DNA of 64,000 nt from an uncultured Acidimicrobiaceae bacterium (GTDB taxonomy: Bacteria > Actinomycetota > Acidimicrobiia > Acidimicrobiales > SZUA-35): the NCBI GenBank assembly GCA_947259095.1, contig CAMYLA010000027.1:1-64000 (forward strand), read 5' to 3'. Both the position numbers and the translations under genes were made by a program. The notes under the pieces were generated by a model. The model was not told where the DNA came from. It was given only the letters and a program-made list of their open reading frames with translations, and did not search any database. Shown here one piece after another: positions 24,562 through 34,204 of the stretch; within the stretch, counting starts at the first letter, position 1; each line of letters opens with the position of its first letter.

Positions 24562-25383
24562 TCAGTCGACCTGGCGACCGAGGGCGGTGGCGATGGCACC
24601 GATACCGGCCACGCCGTTCATGAGGCCCCGATGCGACGCTTTGACCTCGATGGTGAAGGCGGCCGCCTCGATCGATGTCCGCCAGTCGACGAAGCCGTCG
24701 GACTTGGAGAAGATCGACACGAAATCGACCTCGGAGGGGAAGCGGGCGTAGCGGTCCTGGTCGACGGCGTGCTCCCGGTCGAGGAAGACCTCGCCGAAGG
24801 CGCCCGCCCGCCATGACTTGTCCAAGACCTCGGCCGGGACCTTCACCGCTGCGAACCCGGGGTACTTGACCAACAGCGGCGCCCCGACCGCAATGATCTG
24901 CGCCACCTTCTCCGGGTGGCGAACGGCCAGGATCCTGGCGAACTGGCCACCACGGCTGTGTCCGATGATGGTGACCGGTCGACCGGTCAGGCGGAACAGG
25001 CGGTCGAGATCGGCCTCGGCCGCGGCAACGCCGACATAGGCCGGACCGGAGTTGCGGCCCACCGAAGCGGCCTCGGCTCCCCATCCGGCCGAGGACATGA
25101 CGCGCAGCAACGACTGAAAACTCCCCGGTCCGGCCAGGAACCCGGGGATGATGAGCATCGGGCGGGATCGGCCTTCCGGCACGCCGTCGCCGGTCCACAG
25201 CGGCGATCGCCGCAGCCTTCGCAGCTCGTAGGGTCTGCGGGCCTCGAGGACCATCGGCCGCCCGAACCATCCGGCCAGTCCCGACAACGGCGTGTGTCGA
25301 CCGGCTGGCTGCCTCTCGATGGCAACGGTCGACGACGGCCGGGACGCGGCCGGTCTTTTTGTCACCTCAATCTCCGCGGCCAT
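24562..25383 (-). CDS. Alpha/beta hydrolase (esterase/lipase-like)
   Basis: A 273-residue hydrolase. PMLIIPGFLAGPGSF forms the oxyanion-side strand-turn, GHSRGGQFA carries the nucleophile serine in GxSxG, and a His near the end (KASHRGLMNG) completes the presumed triad. No signal peptide is obvious. The substrate is unknown. The ATG at 25383 has GGAGG just upstream, tighter than ideal; an upstream in-frame start at 25422 has none. It is divergent from tdk. Confidence 0.82.
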   Translation of the reverse strand: MAAEIEVTKRPAASRPSSTVAIERQPAGRHTPLSGLAGWFGRPMVLEARRPYELRRLRRSPLWTGDGVPEGRSRPMLIIPGFLAGPGSFQSLLRVMSSAGWGAEAASVGRNSGPAYVGVAAAEADLDRLFRLTGRPVTIIGHSRGGQFARILAVRHPEKVAQIIAVGAPLLVKYPGFAAVKVPAEVLDKSWRAGAFGEVFLDREHAVDQDRYARFPSEVDFVSIFSKSDGFVDWRTSIEAAAFTIEVKASHRGLMNGVAGIGAIATALGRQVD

Positions 25384-25467
25384 TTCCTCCACAGTACCGC
25401 CAACGGCCCCGAGGGGCTGCATGGGGCGTCGTCGCCGGTCCGGCCGTCATCGGGGCGAGAATCTCGA

Positions 25468-25473
25468 TAGCTT
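25468..25473 (+). promoter_or_regulatory. Candidate -10 box TAGCTT
   Basis: TAGCTT lies 6 nt before the tdk ATG at 25480, with no ribosome site between. Confidence 0.45.
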
Positions 25474-25479
25474 CGAGCG

Positions 25480-26151
25480 ATGGCCGAGTTGCGTTTCTTC
25501 TTTGGCACCATGGGGTCCGGCAAGTCCACCCAGGCGCTCCAGATCCGTCACAACCTGACGAAGAGCGGTCTGGCCTGCATGCTGTTGACCCAGCTCGATC
25601 GCCGCCAGGGTTCGGTGTCGAGCCGGCTCGGTGTCTCGGCGGAGGCCACGGTGATAGACGGCTCGGTCGACGTTCACCGCCTCGTTGCCCAGGAGCACGC
25701 CGATCGCCAGGGTGTCCATGCGGTGATCTGCGACGAGGCCCAGTTCTACCAGCCCGGGCAGATCGACCAGCTGGCCCGGGTTGTCGACGAGCTCGACATC
25801 GAAGTGTACGCCTTCGGTCTGCTGACCTCGTTCCAGGGGCTGTTGTTCCCCGGGAGCCGGCGGCTGATGGAGGTGGCCGACCGTCGGTCAGAGCTCCAGG
25901 TCGAGGCTCGATGCTGGTGCGGGCTCCGGGCCACCCACAACGCCCGCCTGGTCAACGGCCGTCAGGTCTACGAAGGCGACCTCAAGGTCGTCGGCGACAC
26001 CACCGGCGGCGAGACCGCAGCCGATTCCGCTGTCGGGCCGGCGGCGCCGGCGCCGACGGTGACCTACGACCTGCGCTGTCGGAGGCACTGGCTGGCGGGG
26101 CGGGTCGAGGGTAACCAGGACTCGTTGTTCGACGACCTTCCCGCCCTCTGA
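25480..26151 (+). CDS. tdk: Thymidine kinase
   Basis: A 223-residue type II thymidine kinase, which phosphorylates thymidine with ATP. The Walker A loop is GTMGSGKST (residues 9-17). VICDEAQFYQ carries the catalytic glutamate, and FGLLTSFQG the usual thymidine-pocket strand. C-terminal cysteines (CWC and CRRH) are the zinc-binding remnant; a Pro/Ala-rich insertion of about 25 residues separates them, longer than in most homologues. It salvages thymidine, consistent with other nucleoside genes in the window. Confidence 0.95.
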   Translation: MAELRFFFGTMGSGKSTQALQIRHNLTKSGLACMLLTQLDRRQGSVSSRLGVSAEATVIDGSVDVHRLVAQEHADRQGVHAVICDEAQFYQPGQIDQLARVVDELDIEVYAFGLLTSFQGLLFPGSRRLMEVADRRSELQVEARCWCGLRATHNARLVNGRQVYEGDLKVVGDTTGGETAADSAVGPAAPAPTVTYDLRCRRHWLAGRVEGNQDSLFDDLPAL

Positions 26152-26394
26152 ATCCCACTGCTGAAGCCGGTCAGCAGCCGTCCGGGTGGGCCGGATTTTT
26201 GGTTGCAATTCGGACCAGGGGTCCGGCCGACCTATAAACGTAGGGGAATCTTGCTTGTTGGCAACACCGGGCATCCAGGTCGTCTTATGATTGTCAACAT
26301 CCAGTGGTCATGTGGTGGGTCCTTGACTAAACTCCCCCAAGGAACCACAACCATTGGTAATCCGAGCGGCTCAACCCAAAGGCGGAGCGAACCC

Positions 26395-26844
26395 ATGGAA
26401 ATCAGCCAGTTGGCAATCGGTGTCGTCATAGGAATTCTTGTCGGCGCCGTCCTCCTGTGGCTTCTGGATCGTCGCCACCAGAAGGTCATCAAGAAACTGG
26501 TTGAGAGTCGGCGCAAGATCGAACGGCAGCGAACCCAGGCGGTCAACGATCTGTTCGCCCTTCGGGCCGAGGTCGAGGACGGCAGCTATCAGCACGCACC
26601 GGAGCCTCAGACGTCGTCCACAGCCTCCGATCCTCGCATGATCGCCGAGATGGCCAACCTGCGAAGCCTGATCGCCAGGGCCGACGGGGCGCTGACGTCG
26701 GCCCGCCGCAAGCGGGATCAGCATGAGGCCGAGATCGCCCGCCTCCGGTCGATGTTGGAGGAGACGCACGGCGAGAACGTGATCAACTTCCGCCCGCCTG
26801 ATCGTCCCGGCGGCACGCTGAAGAACGAGAATCTGGCTCTCTGA
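26395..26844 (+). CDS. Small membrane-anchored coiled-coil protein
   Basis: A 149-residue protein I do not recognise. A hydrophobic segment at residues about 4-24 (IGVVIGILVGAVLLWLL) is followed by a basic, heptad-like helix (about 27-60), a short Ser/Thr/Pro spacer and a second coiled coil (about 82-125). ATG 26395 has a GGAG-type ribosome site. It precedes a ParA-like ATPase by 124 bp; a link in cell organisation is possible, but nothing in the sequence proves it. Confidence 0.7.
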   Translation: MEISQLAIGVVIGILVGAVLLWLLDRRHQKVIKKLVESRRKIERQRTQAVNDLFALRAEVEDGSYQHAPEPQTSSTASDPRMIAEMANLRSLIARADGALTSARRKRDQHEAEIARLRSMLEETHGENVINFRPPDRPGGTLKNENLAL

Positions 26845-26968
26845 GCGGCGTTTTTCGGCGGCGGCGGCCTTCGCCCTGCCAACCACGAGGTGGGTCGCGG
26901 CGCGTCCGGGAACGGTTCGCGTACAGTGATCGGGTCAATCCCATCGATTCGACCAACAGGGGGACTTC

Positions 26969-27745
26969 ATGACCAGCACCGTCGCCGTGCTCAACCAGAA
27001 GGGCGGGGTCGGCAAGACCACCGTGACGTTGGGCCTGGCCTCTGCTGCGTGGGCCGCCGGCCTGAAGACCCTGGTCGTCGATCTCGACGCCCAGGCCAAC
27101 GCCACCTGGGCGCTCGGCGTTGATCCGTCGCTCGACTATTTCGGCACCGGCGACGCCATGAAGTCGAACCGAGCCGGCTCTGCGGCCGACATGGTGGTAA
27201 AAACCGGCTGGGGTCAGGACCTGTGGATCCTGCCCGCAGCGGGCGACCTCACCGAACGGGATGCCGATACCCGCCGGGAGACGAGCGTCAAACGCCTGTC
27301 CCGGTCGTTGGAGGGCGTCAGCGAGGACTATGACCTGGTGCTCGTCGACTGTGCTCCGTCGCTGGGGTTGAACACCTCGAACGGCTTGGCCGCGGCCAAG
27401 GGTGCGCTGCTGGTGGTCGAGCCGACCGTGTTCGGCCTCAGGGGGGTGGGCCCGGTGCTCGATCTGGTGGAAGACGTCTGGAGCACCGACAACCGCGATC
27501 TGGAGCTGGCCGGCGTCGTGCTCAACCGGGTGCCGGCGGTCTCGGCCGACGCCAGGGATCGAATCGTCGAGCTCAACAAGATGGTCGGCAGCCGCTCGGT
27601 CTGGAAACCGACCATCCCTCACCGGGTGATCGTGAACACCGCCCACAACGAGCGGGCTCCGCTGCACGCCTTCGGCAGCCAGTCGAGGGAGCTGACCGAC
27701 ATCTTCGACACCCTGCTCCGCAAGCTTCGCCGCACCATCGACTGA
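26969..27745 (+). CDS. ParA/Soj-family ATPase
   Basis: A 258-residue deviant-Walker ATPase. NQKGGVGKTTV at residues 9-19 has the signature second lysine, DLDAQAN follows, and VLVDCAPSLGLNTSNGL is the switch II region. Such ATPases position chromosomes, plasmids or protein clusters. No ParB gene or parS-like repeat is visible next to it, so it is probably a cargo-positioning orphan ParA rather than the chromosome partition pair. A strong AGGGGGA ribosome site precedes the ATG. Confidence 0.9.
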   Translation: MTSTVAVLNQKGGVGKTTVTLGLASAAWAAGLKTLVVDLDAQANATWALGVDPSLDYFGTGDAMKSNRAGSAADMVVKTGWGQDLWILPAAGDLTERDADTRRETSVKRLSRSLEGVSEDYDLVLVDCAPSLGLNTSNGLAAAKGALLVVEPTVFGLRGVGPVLDLVEDVWSTDNRDLELAGVVLNRVPAVSADARDRIVELNKMVGSRSVWKPTIPHRVIVNTAHNERAPLHAFGSQSRELTDIFDTLLRKLRRTID

Positions 27746-27856
27746 TCGGGCCCGGGGTCGGCCGCGGCCCACCACATTTCTCGCGACCACCGCTACTCCA
27801 CTAGGTTTTGGGACAGCCCCCATCGCCGGATGGGGAAAGGCGAAGGGAATGGGCCG

Positions 27857-29584
27857 ATGGCGAGTCACGACCTGGTCATCCGAAACGGCACGCTGATCGA
27901 CGGTTCGGGCCGGCCGGCGGCGAGCGGTGACATTGCGGTCAGCGATGGCACGATCAGCGAGGTCGGCTCGGTCGACGGCGTGGGTGCCCGTGAGGTCGAC
28001 GCCGATGGCCACATCGTCGCCCCGGGCTTTGTCGACATCCATACCCACTATGACGGCCAGGCCACCTGGGACCGCCAGCTGGCCCCGTCGAGCTGGCACG
28101 GCGTCACGACGGTGGTGATGGGGAACTGCGGGGTCGGTTTCGCCCCGGTCCGAGCCGACAATCGAGAACGGCTGATCCAGCTGATGGAGGGGGTGGAGGA
28201 CATCCCCGGCGCCGCGCTCCATGAAGGCCTGCCCTGGGAATGGGAGAGCTATCCCGAATACCTCGACTATCTCGACGGCCTGCCCCGGGACATCGACCTC
28301 GGCAGCCAGGTTCCCCACGGTGCGCTCCGCCTGCACGTGATGGGGGAGCGGGGCGCCACCCAGGAACCGGCCGAACCGGCCGACATAGCCGACATGGCAG
28401 AACTGGCCCGCCAGGCGGTGGAGGCCGGGGCCTTGGGCTTCACCACCTCCCGGACCCTCAACCATCGGACCAGCCTGGGTGAGTACACCCCGACGCTCAA
28501 GGCCGAACAGGACGAACTGGTGGGGATCGCCCAGGGTCTCGGGGCGGCGGGCAAGGGAGTGCTCCAGGTGGTGAGCGACTTCATCGACATGGATCACGAA
28601 TTCGAGATCCTCCAGTCGATGGCGGCCCGGTCCGGTCGGCCGATTTCGATCTCGGTGGCCCAGGCGTTCAAACGCCGCGACGACTGGCGGATCCACCTCG
28701 ATCGGTTCGCCAAATCGACGGCAAACGGTGTCCAGATGCGGGGCCAGGTCGGCGCCCGTGCGGTCGGCCTGTTGCTTGGCCTGCAGGGCACCCTCAGCCC
28801 GTTCATGACCAGCGAGCTCTACCGGGACCTTGCCGAGCTGTCGTTGGCCGAGCGGGTTGCCAGAATGCGCCGGCCCGAGGTCAGGGCGACCATCGTGGCG
28901 CAGTCCACCGTCGATCGTTCGGCTGCCCTCATCGGAGCCAAGCTGATCAACAAGTACGAGATGATGTACCTGCTCGGTGATCCGCCGCAGTACGAGCCCG
29001 ATCCCACCGATTCGGTGGCGGCCACCGCCGAGCGCCAGGCCATCGATCCGGCCGAGCTGGCGTACGACCTGCTGCTGCGGGACGAGGGCCGCGGCTTCCT
29101 CTACATGCCGACGCTCAACTTCGCCGACGGCAACCTCGACGTTGTCCGCGAGCAGCTGTTACATCCGGCCTCCGTGCCCGGCCTGTCCGACGGTGGGGCC
29201 CATGTCGGCACGATCTGCGACGTCAGCTTCCCGTCGACCCTGCTCCAGTGGTGGGGTCGGGACCGGCCCCACGGGCGGATCCCGCTGGAGACGCTGTTCG
29301 CCAAGCAGTGCCGGGCAACCGCCGAAACCGTCGGCCTGCTCGACCGCGGTCTGCTGGCCCCCGGTCACAAGGCCGACATCAACATCATCGACTTCGACAA
29401 CCTGCGTCTCCACGCCCCCGAGATGCACTTCGATCTCCCGGCCGGCGGCAAGCGGCTGCTGCAGCGGGTCGACGGGTACCGCCATACGTTCGTCTCCGGA
29501 ACCGAGGTGATGGCGGACGGCGAGTCGACCGGTGAGACCCCGGGCCGGCTGGTCAGAGGGGCCCGGAGCCCGATGCCGGCCTGA
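27857..29584 (+). CDS. N-acyl-D-amino-acid deacylase-type amidohydrolase
   Basis: A 575-residue metal-dependent amidohydrolase of the D-aminoacylase family. [17 protein letters not shown] opens the N-terminal beta-sandwich, [11 protein letters not shown] gives the HxH ligands, [13 protein letters not shown] matches the family's Cys/Asn loop, and [10 protein letters not shown] supplies the catalytic aspartate. It hydrolyses N-acyl-D-amino acids or related amides; the true substrate is unknown. Start at ATG 27857, with AAGGGA upstream, gives the family-typical N-terminus. Confidence 0.88.
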   Translation: MASHDLVIRNGTLIDGSGRPAASGDIAVSDGTISEVGSVDGVGAREVDADGHIVAPGFVDIHTHYDGQATWDRQLAPSSWHGVTTVVMGNCGVGFAPVRADNRERLIQLMEGVEDIPGAALHEGLPWEWESYPEYLDYLDGLPRDIDLGSQVPHGALRLHVMGERGATQEPAEPADIADMAELARQAVEAGALGFTTSRTLNHRTSLGEYTPTLKAEQDELVGIAQGLGAAGKGVLQVVSDFIDMDHEFEILQSMAARSGRPISISVAQAFKRRDDWRIHLDRFAKSTANGVQMRGQVGARAVGLLLGLQGTLSPFMTSELYRDLAELSLAERVARMRRPEVRATIVAQSTVDRSAALIGAKLINKYEMMYLLGDPPQYEPDPTDSVAATAERQAIDPAELAYDLLLRDEGRGFLYMPTLNFADGNLDVVREQLLHPASVPGLSDGGAHVGTICDVSFPSTLLQWWGRDRPHGRIPLETLFAKQCRATAETVGLLDRGLLAPGHKADINIIDFDNLRLHAPEMHFDLPAGGKRLLQRVDGYRHTFVSGTEVMADGESTGETPGRLVRGARSPMPA

Positions 29585-29609
29585 GCAGGGAGGGTCGCGG
29601 TCGTCTCCC

Positions 29610-29636
29610 GGCCGCCATCCGAAGCGGTCGTTTTTT
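29610..29636 (+). terminator. Intrinsic terminator after the amidohydrolase
   Basis: GGCCGC / GCGGTC (6 bp with one G-U) around an 8-nt loop, followed by G and six T residues. Confidence 0.6.
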
Positions 29637-29693
29637 CGACAACCTGGGCCGATGGCAACAAAAGTCGTGCGATTGCGGCCATGCTTGTGGACC

Positions 29694-31043
29694 GTGCACA
29701 TCGTAATCATCGGAGCCGGCGAGGTCGGCGGCTATCTGGCCGAGCGACTGCGGGGCGAAGGGCTGGACGTCGTCGTTGTCGAGAGCGATCCGGCCAGGGC
29801 CGCCGCCGTCGGCAACGACCTCGACGTCCAGGTCATCAACGGCAGCGGTTCGAACCCGTCGGTCCTGATCGAGGCCGGGATCGGCCGGGCCGGCCTGCTG
29901 GCCGCGGTGACCGAGAACGACGAGGTCAACCTGATCGCCTCGCTCCTGGCAAAACAACACGGGGTCGGCACCACCGTGGTCCGGGTCGAGACCGAGGCAA
30001 TGCGAGGCAAGGATGCAGCCGCACTCCTGGCTGCGGTCGGGGCCGACGTCGTGGTCGATCCCGATGCCGAGACCGCGGATGAGATCCTGGAGCTGGTCCA
30101 CACCACCGGTGCCGACGAGGTCTACCCGATGGCAAACGGCGAGCTGGTCGTCCTGGGGGCGTTCGTCTCCGAGGTGGCGCCGCTGGCCAACCGCAGCCTG
30201 GAGGAGATCGGCCGATCACTTGGCGAGGAATGGGACTTCCTGTTCGGGGCCATCACCCGCAACGGCGACACGGTGATCCCCCGTGGTGATCAGATGTTGC
30301 TGCCCGGCGACCACGTGCGGGTCCTCAGCCGAGCGTCGGCCCAGAGCGATCTGCTCCGGCTGCTCGGCGTTGCCAACACCAGGGCCAGGCGGGTCATGGT
30401 CCTCGGCGGCGGTGCGGTCGGCTCACGGGTTGCCGGGAAGCTGGAGCGCGAGGGGGTGGAGGTCGTGCTGATCGAACGCGATGATCGGCGGGCCAAGGAT
30501 CTGGCCGAGGCCTTCCACCGGACCATGGTGGTCAAGGGCGATGTCACCGACACCGAGCTGTTACTGGAGGAGTCGGTTGGTGACATGGACGCGGTGGTGG
30601 CGGCCACCGGTGAGGATGCGTCGAACGTCTTGGCCTGTGCCTTCGCCATCGCCGAGGGGGCGAAGTTCACCGTTGCGGTCCTCCATCGCCTGGCGCTGCT
30701 GCCCCTGGTCCGGAGTTTCGGGATCGACGCCGCACTCAGCCCCCGTACCGCATCGGCCAACTCGGTGCTGCGCGCCGTGAGGGGCGACACCGCAGCGGTC
30801 ACCACCTTCCTCGAGGGCGACTCCGAGGTCGACGAGTTGGAGATCTTGCCCGGGAGTCGGGCCGACGGTGCCACGGTGGCCGATCTGCCGCTGCCGAAGA
30901 ACATCCTGATCGGTGCGGTTGTCCGGACCGGTCAGGATGCGCAGATCGTCAGGGGCCGAACCGAACTGCTCGCCGGCGACCACATCATCGTTTTCGGGCG
31001 CCCCGACGCCCTGGCCGCAGTGCGACCGGTCTTCCGATCGTGA
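29694..31043 (+). CDS. trkA: Trk potassium uptake system, NAD-binding regulatory subunit
   Basis: A 449-residue peripheral protein with two RCK modules. HIVIIGAGEVGGYLA at the N-terminus and VMVLGGGAVGSRVA near the middle are the two Rossmann GxGxxG loops, each followed by a TrkA-C-type domain. It gates the TrkH channel in response to nucleotides. GTG 29694 gives the family-typical start; ATG 29652 would add 14 residues. Its stop overlaps the trkH start (GTGA). Confidence 0.93.
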   Translation: MHIVIIGAGEVGGYLAERLRGEGLDVVVVESDPARAAAVGNDLDVQVINGSGSNPSVLIEAGIGRAGLLAAVTENDEVNLIASLLAKQHGVGTTVVRVETEAMRGKDAAALLAAVGADVVVDPDAETADEILELVHTTGADEVYPMANGELVVLGAFVSEVAPLANRSLEEIGRSLGEEWDFLFGAITRNGDTVIPRGDQMLLPGDHVRVLSRASAQSDLLRLLGVANTRARRVMVLGGGAVGSRVAGKLEREGVEVVLIERDDRRAKDLAEAFHRTMVVKGDVTDTELLLEESVGDMDAVVAATGEDASNVLACAFAIAEGAKFTVAVLHRLALLPLVRSFGIDAALSPRTASANSVLRAVRGDTAAVTTFLEGDSEVDELEILPGSRADGATVADLPLPKNILIGAVVRTGQDAQIVRGRTELLAGDHIIVFGRPDALAAVRPVFRS

Positions 31044-32581
31044 GTGAACAACCGCTGGTCCGGCCCCGTCATCCCAGCCTGCTGCTCCATCTCACCGGGT
31101 TGACACTGGCGTTCTGCGGTGCCGGGATGCTTCTGTCGGCCGGGGTCGAGTTCATGACCGGTCACACCGACGATTGGCTCTCGCTGCTGCTCGTCGGCAC
31201 GGTGGCCACCGGTCTCGGGGTGTTCGCCTGGTGGACCACGATGGTGCCCCGCCGGATCCCGCTGCTCGACGTGTTCGCCACGGTGGCCACCGCCTGGCTC
31301 GTGATGTCGGCGGTCGGTGCCCTTCCCTACATCTTCACCGGCACCTTGACCGATCTCGACCTGGCGCTGTTCGAGTCGGTGTCGGGGTTCACCACCACCG
31401 GCGCCACCGTGCTGATGGCGGGGGACGACCCGACTCGGTACGCCGCATCGGACGGCATCCTGTTCTGGCGGGCCATCACCCAGTGGATCGGGGGCATGGG
31501 CGTCATCGCCCTCGTCATCGCCGTCCTGCCGTCGGTGGGCAGCTGGGGCATGGGCATGATGGCCGCCGAGGCCCCGGGGCCGACCGGCGAGCGGCTCACC
31601 CCCCGGGTGCGGTCCACCGCCCGCCGGTTGTGGGGCGTCTACCTCGGTTTCACCGTCGTCCTCACCGCGGCCTACTTCCTGGCGGGCATGAATCTGTACG
31701 GTGCGGTCACCCACAGCTTCACGACGGTGTCGACCGGGGGGTTCTCCCCGTACACCGCCTCGATGGCCCATTTCGATTCCGATCTCATCGAGTGGATCGC
31801 AATCATCGCCATGTTCCTGGCCGGGACCAGCTTTCCCATGCTGTACCGGGTGTTGAAGGGCAAGCCGGGCCCGCTGCTGCACTCGGTCGAGTTCCGAACC
31901 TACTGTGCGGTCGTCATCACCGCCTCGGTGATCATCTTCTTCACCGCCGACCCCGACGCCAGGAACTACGACGGCTTCCGGGATTCGTTGTTCATGGTGG
32001 TGGCGGTCAGTTCGACAACCGGCTACGCCACGGTCGATTTCGTCGGCCAGTGGACCGATGCGGCCAAGACGATCCTGTTGATCCTGATGCCGCTTGGCGC
32101 AATGGCCGGCTCGACCGCAGGCGGGGTCAAGATGATCCGTATCCTGGCCGTGGCCAGTTTCGCCCACCGGGCCACGCTGGGGCAGCTCCATCAGCGGCTG
32201 ATCCGCCCGGTCCGGATCGGGTCGAGCGTGCTCGACGATCATGTGGCCAACCAGGTCGTCGGCCATCTCGTCCTGTCGTTGGCGGCGTTCGGCGGCGGCA
32301 GCGTGCTCATTGCATTGACCGGCACCGACATGGTCACCGCCTTCTCGGCTTCGGCCACCAGTTTCGGCAATGTCGGTCCCGGCCTGGGGGAGATCGGCGG
32401 CGACTTCCTGGCCATACCGCCCTTTGGTCGGCTGGTGGCGATCGTCAACATGCTGCTCGGTCGATTGGAGATCTATCCCATCCTGCTCGCCCTGGTGAAG
32501 CTCCCGATCCCCAGGATCCGGCCGACGATGGCCCGGCTGTCACGCCAGCTCGGCGAGGTCGTCACCACCCAGCGCACGTGA
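31040..32581 (+). CDS. trkH: Trk potassium uptake system membrane subunit
   Basis: A 513-residue integral membrane protein. The four selectivity-filter loops are visible: SGFTTTGATV, STGGFSPYT, SSTTGYATVDF and SFGNVGPGL, each preceded by a pore helix. They form the pseudo-fourfold K+ pathway of the TrkH/KtrB family. The GTG at 31040 overlaps the trkA stop, ensuring co-translation of gate and channel. Confidence 0.94.
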   Translation: MSEQPLVRPRHPSLLLHLTGLTLAFCGAGMLLSAGVEFMTGHTDDWLSLLLVGTVATGLGVFAWWTTMVPRRIPLLDVFATVATAWLVMSAVGALPYIFTGTLTDLDLALFESVSGFTTTGATVLMAGDDPTRYAASDGILFWRAITQWIGGMGVIALVIAVLPSVGSWGMGMMAAEAPGPTGERLTPRVRSTARRLWGVYLGFTVVLTAAYFLAGMNLYGAVTHSFTTVSTGGFSPYTASMAHFDSDLIEWIAIIAMFLAGTSFPMLYRVLKGKPGPLLHSVEFRTYCAVVITASVIIFFTADPDARNYDGFRDSLFMVVAVSSTTGYATVDFVGQWTDAAKTILLILMPLGAMAGSTAGGVKMIRILAVASFAHRATLGQLHQRLIRPVRIGSSVLDDHVANQVVGHLVLSLAAFGGGSVLIALTGTDMVTAFSASATSFGNVGPGLGEIGGDFLAIPPFGRLVAIVNMLLGRLEIYPILLALVKLPIPRIRPTMARLSRQLGEVVTTQRT

Positions 32582-32626
32582 CCGCCGCCCCCGTCGTATC
32601 ACCTGGCCGTCGCCTCGGGCACGAAC

Positions 32627-32632
32627 TACCTT
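32627..32632 (+). promoter_or_regulatory. Candidate -10 box TACCTT
   Basis: TACCTT lies 6 nt before the ATG at 32639; no Shine-Dalgarno sequence. Confidence 0.4.
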
Positions 32633-32638
32633 TGCCCA

Positions 32639-33424
32639 ATGCGTGAGAACACACTGAAGTCGGCATGGCATGACGGGCAACCGACCTTGGGCCTGTGGCT
32701 GGCGAACGCCGATCCGGTGGCGGTAGAGCAACTGGGAGCGGTCGGCTACGACTACCTGTGCCTCGACCTGCAGCACGGTCTCATCGACTATGCCGACGTG
32801 GTCCCGGCCCTCCAGGCCCAGCAGCGATCGTCGTCGATCCCGATCGCCCGGGCTCCGTGGAACGAGCCCGGCATCATCGGCAAGTTGCTCGACGCCGGGG
32901 TGATGGGTGTCATCATCCCCATGGTGAACACGGTGGCCGAAGCCGAGCAGGCGGTGGCGGCCTGCCGCTATGCCCCGATGGGCTCCCGCAGCTTCGGCCC
33001 GACCAGGGCCGCCTCGGCGCTGGGGCCCGACTACTACGGCGACGCCAACGCCACCATCGCCTGTATCCCGATGATCGAGACGGTCACCGCCCTGGAGAAT
33101 CTTGACGACATCGCCAAGGTGCCGGGCATAGATGCGATCTACGTCGGCCCGGCCGATCTCGGCATCAGCCTCGGTCTCGGTCCCGGATCCGACAATGCCG
33201 ACCCGTCGTTCCAGGAGGCGCTGAGCCACATCCTGTCGGCCTGCGAGGCAAACGGTCTGGCCCCGGGGATCCACTCGGTGCCCGGCCTGGTGCAGACCCG
33301 GCTGGAGCAGGGGTTCAAGATGGTGACCGTCACCTCCGACCTCGGGGCGGTGACCGACGGGGCCCGAAGCGCCCTGACCGTCGCCAGGGGTGAAGGATCC
33401 GGTACCGGCGGCTCGATGTACTGA
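32639..33424 (+). CDS. HpcH/HpaI-family aldolase
   Basis: A 261-residue metal-dependent class II pyruvate aldolase. LGLWLANADPVAVEQLG opens the barrel, DLQHGLIDY supplies the base-region His, IPMIETVTALEN carries a metal-ligand Glu and YVGPADLGISLG the Asp. Family members cleave 4-hydroxy-2-oxo acids (HpaI, GarL) to pyruvate and an aldehyde; the precise substrate is unclear. No aromatic-catabolism genes flank it. Confidence 0.88.
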   Translation: MRENTLKSAWHDGQPTLGLWLANADPVAVEQLGAVGYDYLCLDLQHGLIDYADVVPALQAQQRSSSIPIARAPWNEPGIIGKLLDAGVMGVIIPMVNTVAEAEQAVAACRYAPMGSRSFGPTRAASALGPDYYGDANATIACIPMIETVTALENLDDIAKVPGIDAIYVGPADLGISLGLGPGSDNADPSFQEALSHILSACEANGLAPGIHSVPGLVQTRLEQGFKMVTVTSDLGAVTDGARSALTVARGEGSGTGGSMY

Positions 33425-33446
33425 GCGGTGCCACTGGCCCCTGGCA

Positions 33447-34130
33447 TCAAGCCTGGAGCTCGGCCAGTGGGGGGAGGGCCCAGTCGATCGGTTCCCGACC
33501 GGCTTCGGTCAGGATCCTGTTGATGGTGGAGAACGGGCGGGAACCGAAGAACCCACGGTGGGCCGACAGTGGCGACGGGTGGGGGGCGCTGATGATGTGA
33601 TGCCGATCGGTGTCGATCAGATCCTTCTTCCTTCCCGCCGCGGCCCCCCACAGCACGAAGACGACCGGTTCCCGCTTGGCCGACACCGCCCGGATGACCT
33701 CGTCGGTGAAGGTCTCCCAGCCCTTCTTCTGGTGGGAGGCGGCCTGGCGGGCCCGCACCGTCAGGGTGGTGTTCAACAACAGCACACCCTGATCGGCCCA
33801 GTGGGACAGGTTCCCGTGGTCCGGTTTCGGGATCCCGAGGTCGTGCTCCAATTCGGTGAAGATGTTGACCAGTGACGGCGGCGGGGCCACCCCGGGGCGG
33901 ACCGAGAAACAGAGACCGTGAGCCTGGCCCGGGCCGTGGTACGGATCCTGACCGAGAATCAGCACCTTCACCGACCGGTAGGAGGTCATGTGGAGGGCGG
34001 CAAAAACCTCATCGTGGGGCGGGAAGACCTGATGGTTGGAGCGCTCGGCATGAACGTACTGCTGCAAGTCGCCCCAGTACGGCTTCGAGAACTCGGTCCG
34101 GAGGATCGGATTCCAGTCGGTGTCAGCCAC
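33447..34130 (-). CDS. ung: Uracil-DNA glycosylase (family 1)
   Basis: A 227-residue base-excision repair enzyme that removes uracil from DNA. The catalytic motif GQDPYHGPGQAHGL (Asp62) and HPSPLSAHRGF (catalytic His) are both intact, and VLLLNTTLTVR lies between. GTG 34130 has GGTGA 4 nt upstream and aligns with the normal N-terminus; upstream in-frame starts add unrelated residues. It is divergent from the GH3 gene. Confidence 0.93.
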   Translation of the reverse strand: MADTDWNPILRTEFSKPYWGDLQQYVHAERSNHQVFPPHDEVFAALHMTSYRSVKVLILGQDPYHGPGQAHGLCFSVRPGVAPPPSLVNIFTELEHDLGIPKPDHGNLSHWADQGVLLLNTTLTVRARQAASHQKKGWETFTDEVIRAVSAKREPVVFVLWGAAAGRKKDLIDTDRHHIISAPHPSPLSAHRGFFGSRPFSTINRILTEAGREPIDWALPPLAELQA

Positions 34131-34192
34131 AATTTCACCGATCCTAGGCAACTTTCTGGTCGGATTGTCCGCCGGTCCGGCGAAACAGATCA

Positions 34193-34198
34193 TACGCT
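34193..34198 (+). promoter_or_regulatory. Candidate -10 box TACGCT
   Basis: TACGCT lies 6 nt before the second of two tandem GTG codons (34202, 34205). This favours GTG 34205 as the start of the GH3 gene. Confidence 0.4.
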
Positions 34199-34204
34199 CG
34201 GGTG

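Noticed and set aside
26969-27745. ParA as part of a chromosome partition locus
   Set aside because: No ParB gene or parS-like inverted repeat is visible nearby.
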